Below the pieces are notes generated by a model. The model saw only the letters and a list, made by a program, of their open reading frames with translations, was not told where the DNA came from and made no database searches. From assembly GCA_011524425.1 (NCBI GenBank), contig WTKI01000285.1:2185-11499 (forward strand): DNA of 9,315 bases. Reading direction: 5' to 3'. The number at the start of each line of letters is the position of its first letter. Within the stretch, counting starts at the first letter, position 1. Of the stretch, positions 6,746 to 9,315 are shown piece after piece. The translations under genes and the position numbers were made by a program. Source of the DNA: Altererythrobacter sp. (GTDB lineage: Bacteria > Pseudomonadota > Alphaproteobacteria > Sphingomonadales > Sphingomonadaceae).

Positions 6746-7101
6746 GCGAGACAATGGACTGGGTTGAAGCGTCCGCTCGCAGAGCAAAAGGCAAGCGGCC
6801 CGACTATTTCGATGAACCTGCGTTGGACCGGCTTTATTCGACGGTATTTGCGCTAGTCGCGGAAGTGTCTGCCTTGCGCGACCGGCAGGATACGATTGAA
6901 CGCCTGCTTGATGAAAAAGGCACCTTGAGGCGCGAAGATATCGAAGGCTACATGCCGGACAGGGCCGCCAGTGACGAGCGCGGTTTGTCAACACGGGCCT
7001 ATATCAATCGCATCATGCGCGGCTTTCAGCAAGCGGTTGAAGCGATGGAGGCCGACGATCCGCCAATTCCAGAGATTGTCGAAAAACTGTCTCGTGAGTA
7101 G
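6742..7101 (+). CDS. Uncharacterised 119-residue helical protein coupled to the methyltransferase
   Basis: I do not recognise this protein. Its ATG overlaps the methyltransferase stop (ATGA at 6742-6745), which indicates translational coupling. It has no signal peptide or membrane segment and is highly charged. Residues of about 30-60 (LYSTVFALVAEVSALRDRQD then TIERLLDEKG) have heptad-like spacing of Leu, Val and Ile and may form a coiled coil. A middle segment (GYMPDRAASDERGL) looks like a turn or linker, and a second amphipathic helix follows (YINRIMRGFQQAVEAME). The C-terminus, PPIPEIVEKLSRE, is Pro-rich then helical. The simplest idea is a partner or stabilising subunit of the methyltransferase, or a small-molecule carrier for the same pathway. 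That rests on gene order only. Confidence 0.72.
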   Translation: MSETMDWVEASARRAKGKRPDYFDEPALDRLYSTVFALVAEVSALRDRQDTIERLLDEKGTLRREDIEGYMPDRAASDERGLSTRAYINRIMRGFQQAVEAMEADDPPIPEIVEKLSRE

Positions 7102-7150
7102 CCCTAGGGTCGCAACATAGATCGAGCATCGCAAGGCGAATGCGCCACAT

Positions 7151-7161
7151 ACAAAATTTGT
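7151..7161. repeat. Small palindrome upstream of the DUF1330 gene
   Basis: ACAAAATTTGT is a perfect dyad around a central A, 50 bases before the ATG at 7212, in the only gap (110 bases) between the methyltransferase unit and the DUF1330 gene. It shares AATTTGT with the half-site of the palindrome at 5503-5520, which hints at a common regulator. No convincing -35/-10 pair is visible here, and the match could be chance. Confidence 0.25.
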
Positions 7162-7211
7162 CTGCGCTCTTTTGCAGATCAGGTGCCGCCAGCACAAAGT
7201 AGGAAAAGACT

Positions 7212-7520
7212 ATGCCAGCTTACATGATTGTCACAGCGACCATTAAAGACCGCGATGGCTTTATCGCAGGCTATGGCGCGAAAGCGGCAGACATCGTTGC
7301 GCAATATGGCGGGGAATATCTGCTTCGGGGTCCTGGTGCGGAATTGCTCGAAGGGGACTTTGGCGACGGGGCCGGTATGGTGATTTCCAAGTGGCCCGAC
7401 CGCGAGGCCGCGCTGAAGTTCTGGAACAGTCCGGAATATTCAGAGGCCAAAAAGCTGCGCGAAGGCATGGCCGACTGCCAGATTTTGCTGATCGACGGGC
7501 CTGACTTGATCGAGGCTTAA
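7212..7520 (+). CDS. DUF1330 family protein
   Basis: This is a 102-residue soluble protein matching the DUF1330 family, small ferredoxin-like alpha/beta-barrel proteins of unknown biochemical role. The family pattern is clear: an N-terminal strand PAYMIVTATIKD, then FIAGYGAKAADIVAQYGGEYLLRG (from residue 17), the central LLEGDF, SKWPDREAALKFWNSPEYSEA with the typical W-P-x-x-x-x-A-x-x-F/W-x-x-SPEY arrangement, and the closing ILLIDGPD strand. AGGA at 7201-7204 lies 7 bases before the ATG. The 110-base gap to the previous gene makes read-through from the methyltransferase unit possible but not certain. It converges with the CoA-transferase gene 23 bases away. Confidence 0.88.
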   Translation: MPAYMIVTATIKDRDGFIAGYGAKAADIVAQYGGEYLLRGPGAELLEGDFGDGAGMVISKWPDREAALKFWNSPEYSEAKKLREGMADCQILLIDGPDLIEA

Positions 7521-7528
7521 TTTAAGCC
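7514..7528. terminator. Weak palindrome between convergent genes, possible terminator
   Basis: GGCTTAATTTAAGCC is a perfect 15-base dyad that contains the DUF1330 stop codon and lies 16 bases from the convergent CoA-transferase stop. The stem would be only 5-6 bp with an AT-rich loop and no T tail, so terminator function is doubtful. Confidence 0.25.
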
Positions 7529-7543
7529 CCAATCCATCATCGC

Positions 7544-8734
7544 TTAGCCCACCGCGCCGCTGTCTTTCAAAGCCGCGACCTTGTCAGCGTCATAGCCGAG
7601 CTTCGCTAACACATCATCTGCATCTTGGCCTGGAGTAGGCAGAGCTTGCGGGCTTCCGATACGCTTGCCGCTCATCTCCAGAGGAACAGTGGGAAGCCGC
7701 ACTTCAGTGCCATCATCAAGCGTCACGTCTTCCAGCCCGCCTGTCGCAAGGTGCGGATCTTCAAACATGTCCTGAGGCTTGCCGATCGGAGCGAAAGGCA
7801 AGCCGGTGCCATCAAGTTTTGCGATGACTTCCTCTGCAGTGAACCCGCCGATCAGCTCGCGAATTTGCGGCATGATCGTATCGCGCGCTTTTACGCGCTC
7901 ATTGTTTTCGCGAAGGGATTCGTCTGCCCAAAGATCGTCCAAACCGAACAGCTTGCAGAACTTTTCCCACAAAGCGTCTGTGACAACGCCGATGAACACA
8001 GGATCCGTTTTCGTTTCAAACACGTCATAGATCGCCCATGCAGACACGCGCGCTGGCATGGGCGCAGCAGGCGAGCCGGTGACGGCATATTGCGCCATGT
8101 GTTGGCCGACGAGGTAGATGGTTGTTTCAAATAGGCTGGCGACCACTTTCTGGCCTTTGCCAGTGCGGTGGCGCTCTTCCAGCGCAGCCAACACGCCAAT
8201 CACGCCAAACATGCCGCCCGTCACATCGATCACGCTCGCGCCAGCGCGTAAGGGTTTGCCTGGAGGGCCTGTCATATAAGCAAGCCCGCCCATCATCTGC
8301 GCGACTTCATCCAATGCTGTGCGGTTTTCATAAGGCCCAGGCAGGAAGCCTTTCTCGCTGCAATAGATAAGGCGCGGATTGGCTTTGCTGCATGCCTCGT
8401 AAGAGAGGCCCAAACGGTCGAGCGCACCAGGCCGGAAATTCTCAACCAGAATGTCTGCGCCTGCGATCAAGTCCTTGGCAACAGCGATCCCGTCCTCGCT
8501 TTTGAGGTCCAGACAGATCGACTGTTTGCCGCGATTATACATCGGGAAATAGCCTGCGCCTGAACCAAGCAAGCGCCGCGTCCGATCACCACCAATCGGC
8601 TCGATGCGCACTATCTCAGCGCCCAAGCCTGCCAGAATATGGCCCACGGTCGGACCCATCACCATGTGAGTGAATTCGACTATCTTGATCCCTGCCAAAG
8701 GTGCAGGTGACGCGTTCGGGTCGGTCGCGCTCAT
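7544..8734 (-). CDS. CaiB/BaiF (class III) acyl-CoA transferase
   Basis: This 396-residue enzyme belongs to the class III CoA-transferases, which move CoA between carboxylic acids through an aspartyl-CoA intermediate. Family landmarks are PLAGIKIVEFTHMVMGPTVG (12-31), LGAEIVRIEPIGGD (37-50), the NRGKQSICLDLKS segment (67-79), VENFRPGALDRLGLSYE (98-113), and Asp142 in TALDEVAQMMGG, which aligns with the catalytic aspartate of formyl-CoA transferase. The C-terminal part has PFAPIGKPQDMFEDPHL, as usual. It starts within the stop of the upstream lyase-like gene (ATGA on the minus strand, 8731-8734), so the two are coupled and likely serve one pathway. Human SUGCT, in the same superfamily, transfers CoA from succinyl-CoA to glutarate or hydroxymethylglutarate. 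A dicarboxylate acceptor would fit the neighbour, but the substrate is inferred. Confidence 0.92.
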   Translation of the reverse strand: MSATDPNASPAPLAGIKIVEFTHMVMGPTVGHILAGLGAEIVRIEPIGGDRTRRLLGSGAGYFPMYNRGKQSICLDLKSEDGIAVAKDLIAGADILVENFRPGALDRLGLSYEACSKANPRLIYCSEKGFLPGPYENRTALDEVAQMMGGLAYMTGPPGKPLRAGASVIDVTGGMFGVIGVLAALEERHRTGKGQKVVASLFETTIYLVGQHMAQYAVTGSPAAPMPARVSAWAIYDVFETKTDPVFIGVVTDALWEKFCKLFGLDDLWADESLRENNERVKARDTIMPQIRELIGGFTAEEVIAKLDGTGLPFAPIGKPQDMFEDPHLATGGLEDVTLDDGTEVRLPTVPLEMSGKRIGSPQALPTPGQDADDVLAKLGYDADKVAALKDSGAVG

Positions 8735-9315
8735 GCAGCGGTCCTTTCTTTGTAATCCAGCATGGGGCCAGCATCAGGCGTAAAGCCATAAAGCGGTTCG
8801 CCCGGCAGAGCCTCTTCCACGATACTGCGCACTTTCAGCAGGGCATCGAGATCAATGCCGGTTTTAAGGCCCATGGAATTGAGCATCAGCACCAAATCCT
8901 CAGTCACAAGATTGCCGCTCGCTCCCGGCGCGAAAGGGCAACCGCCAAGCCCGCCGAGCGATGCGTCGAACGTGGTGATCCCTTCTTCCAGCCCGGCAAC
9001 GACATTGGCGAGCCCGAGGCCGCGCGTGTTGTGCAGGTGCAAGGTGGTGAGCATGTTGGCGCCCACGGCCGCCTTCACCTTGCGCGTCAGACGACGAACC
9101 TGTGCGGGGTCAGCGTAGCCTGTGGTGTCGGACAGGCTGAATTCCATCGCGCCCGCCTCAGCCGCTTGCTCGGCCAGGCGCACCACTTGGTCTTCGGCGA
9201 CCGCGCCTTCCATCGTGCAGCCAAAGGCGGTGGAGAGCCCGACGGCGAAGTGGATGCCGTGTTCGCGCGCGATGGTGGCCGCCGCGCGGATTTCCTCGAT
9301 CATCGCGGGGTGATC
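8731..9315 (-). CDS. HMG-CoA lyase-like enzyme (5' partial)
   Basis: The frame is open through the right edge, so about a third of a normal 300-residue protein is missing at the N-terminus; the ATG at 9303 is internal. The visible 195 residues are the C-terminal part of an HMGL-type TIM barrel, which cleaves 3-hydroxy-3-methylglutaryl-CoA to acetyl-CoA and acetoacetate. The metal-binding His-x-His is in TLHLHNTRGLGLAN, where human HMG-CoA lyase has HCHDTYGQALAN. The catalytic cysteine and glycine loop are in GGLGGCPFAPGASGNLVTED. SDTTGYADP replaces the usual GDTIGVGTP. These differences place it in a divergent subgroup that may act on a related 3-hydroxy-3-methylacyl-CoA. It overlaps the CoA-transferase start by 4 bases, so an upstream acid-activation step is probably encoded next to the cleavage step. 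Confidence 0.9.
   Translation of the reverse strand, partial: DHPAMIEEIRAAATIAREHGIHFAVGLSTAFGCTMEGAVAEDQVVRLAEQAAEAGAMEFSLSDTTGYADPAQVRRLTRKVKAAVGANMLTTLHLHNTRGLGLANVVAGLEEGITTFDASLGGLGGCPFAPGASGNLVTEDLVLMLNSMGLKTGIDLDALLKVRSIVEEALPGEPLYGFTPDAGPMLDYKERTAA

Noticed and set aside
6380..6994. 204-residue minus-strand open frame across the methyltransferase pair
   Set aside because: Composition is Arg/Cys/Pro-rich with no family features, and it is antisense to two coupled genes.

Overview
The window looks like ordinary chromosome from an alphaproteobacterium, most likely Sphingomonadales and close to Erythrobacter/Altererythrobacter. This rests on moderate-to-high GC, densely packed genes with short gaps, an UrcA-type small secreted protein, a proteobacterial dCTP deaminase, a ZnuD-like TonB receptor and class III CoA-transferase/HMG-CoA-lyase-type catabolic genes. 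These are family resemblances recalled from memory, not search results. I see no rRNA, tRNA, CRISPR array, transposase, phage gene or attachment site.

Layout. Positions 1-2123 (+) hold most of a TonB-dependent outer-membrane receptor cut by the left edge. It carries His-rich and very acidic insertions typical of zinc receptors. A strong hairpin (2133-2166) lies between it and the convergent gene at 2175-3356 (-), a saccharopine-dehydrogenase-like NAD(P)-binding reductase. Next are a clear minus-strand terminator (3456-3487) and a small exported UrcA-family protein (3516-3800, -). Divergent from that is an HxlR-type regulator with a C-terminal SCP2-like domain (4013-4732, +). The 212-bp gap between the divergent pair contains two inverted repeats.

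Positions 4773-5327 (-) encode dCTP deaminase (dcd). Divergent from it is a two-gene translationally coupled unit: an unusual SAM-dependent methyltransferase (5534-6745) and an uncharacterised 119-residue helical protein (6742-7101). A perfect 18-bp palindrome sits where the -10 and start site of this unit would be, just downstream of a consensus TTGACA. A DUF1330 protein follows at 7212-7520 (+).

The right end, on the minus strand, is a coupled pair: an HMG-CoA-lyase-like enzyme (8731 to beyond the right edge) followed by a CaiB/BaiF-type CoA-transferase (7544-8734). Together they suggest activation and cleavage of a 3-hydroxy-3-methyl dicarboxylic acid.

No exotic defence or mobile system is apparent. 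The least explained parts are the methyltransferase unit with its operator-like palindrome, and the divergent HxlR-SCP2/UrcA locus.
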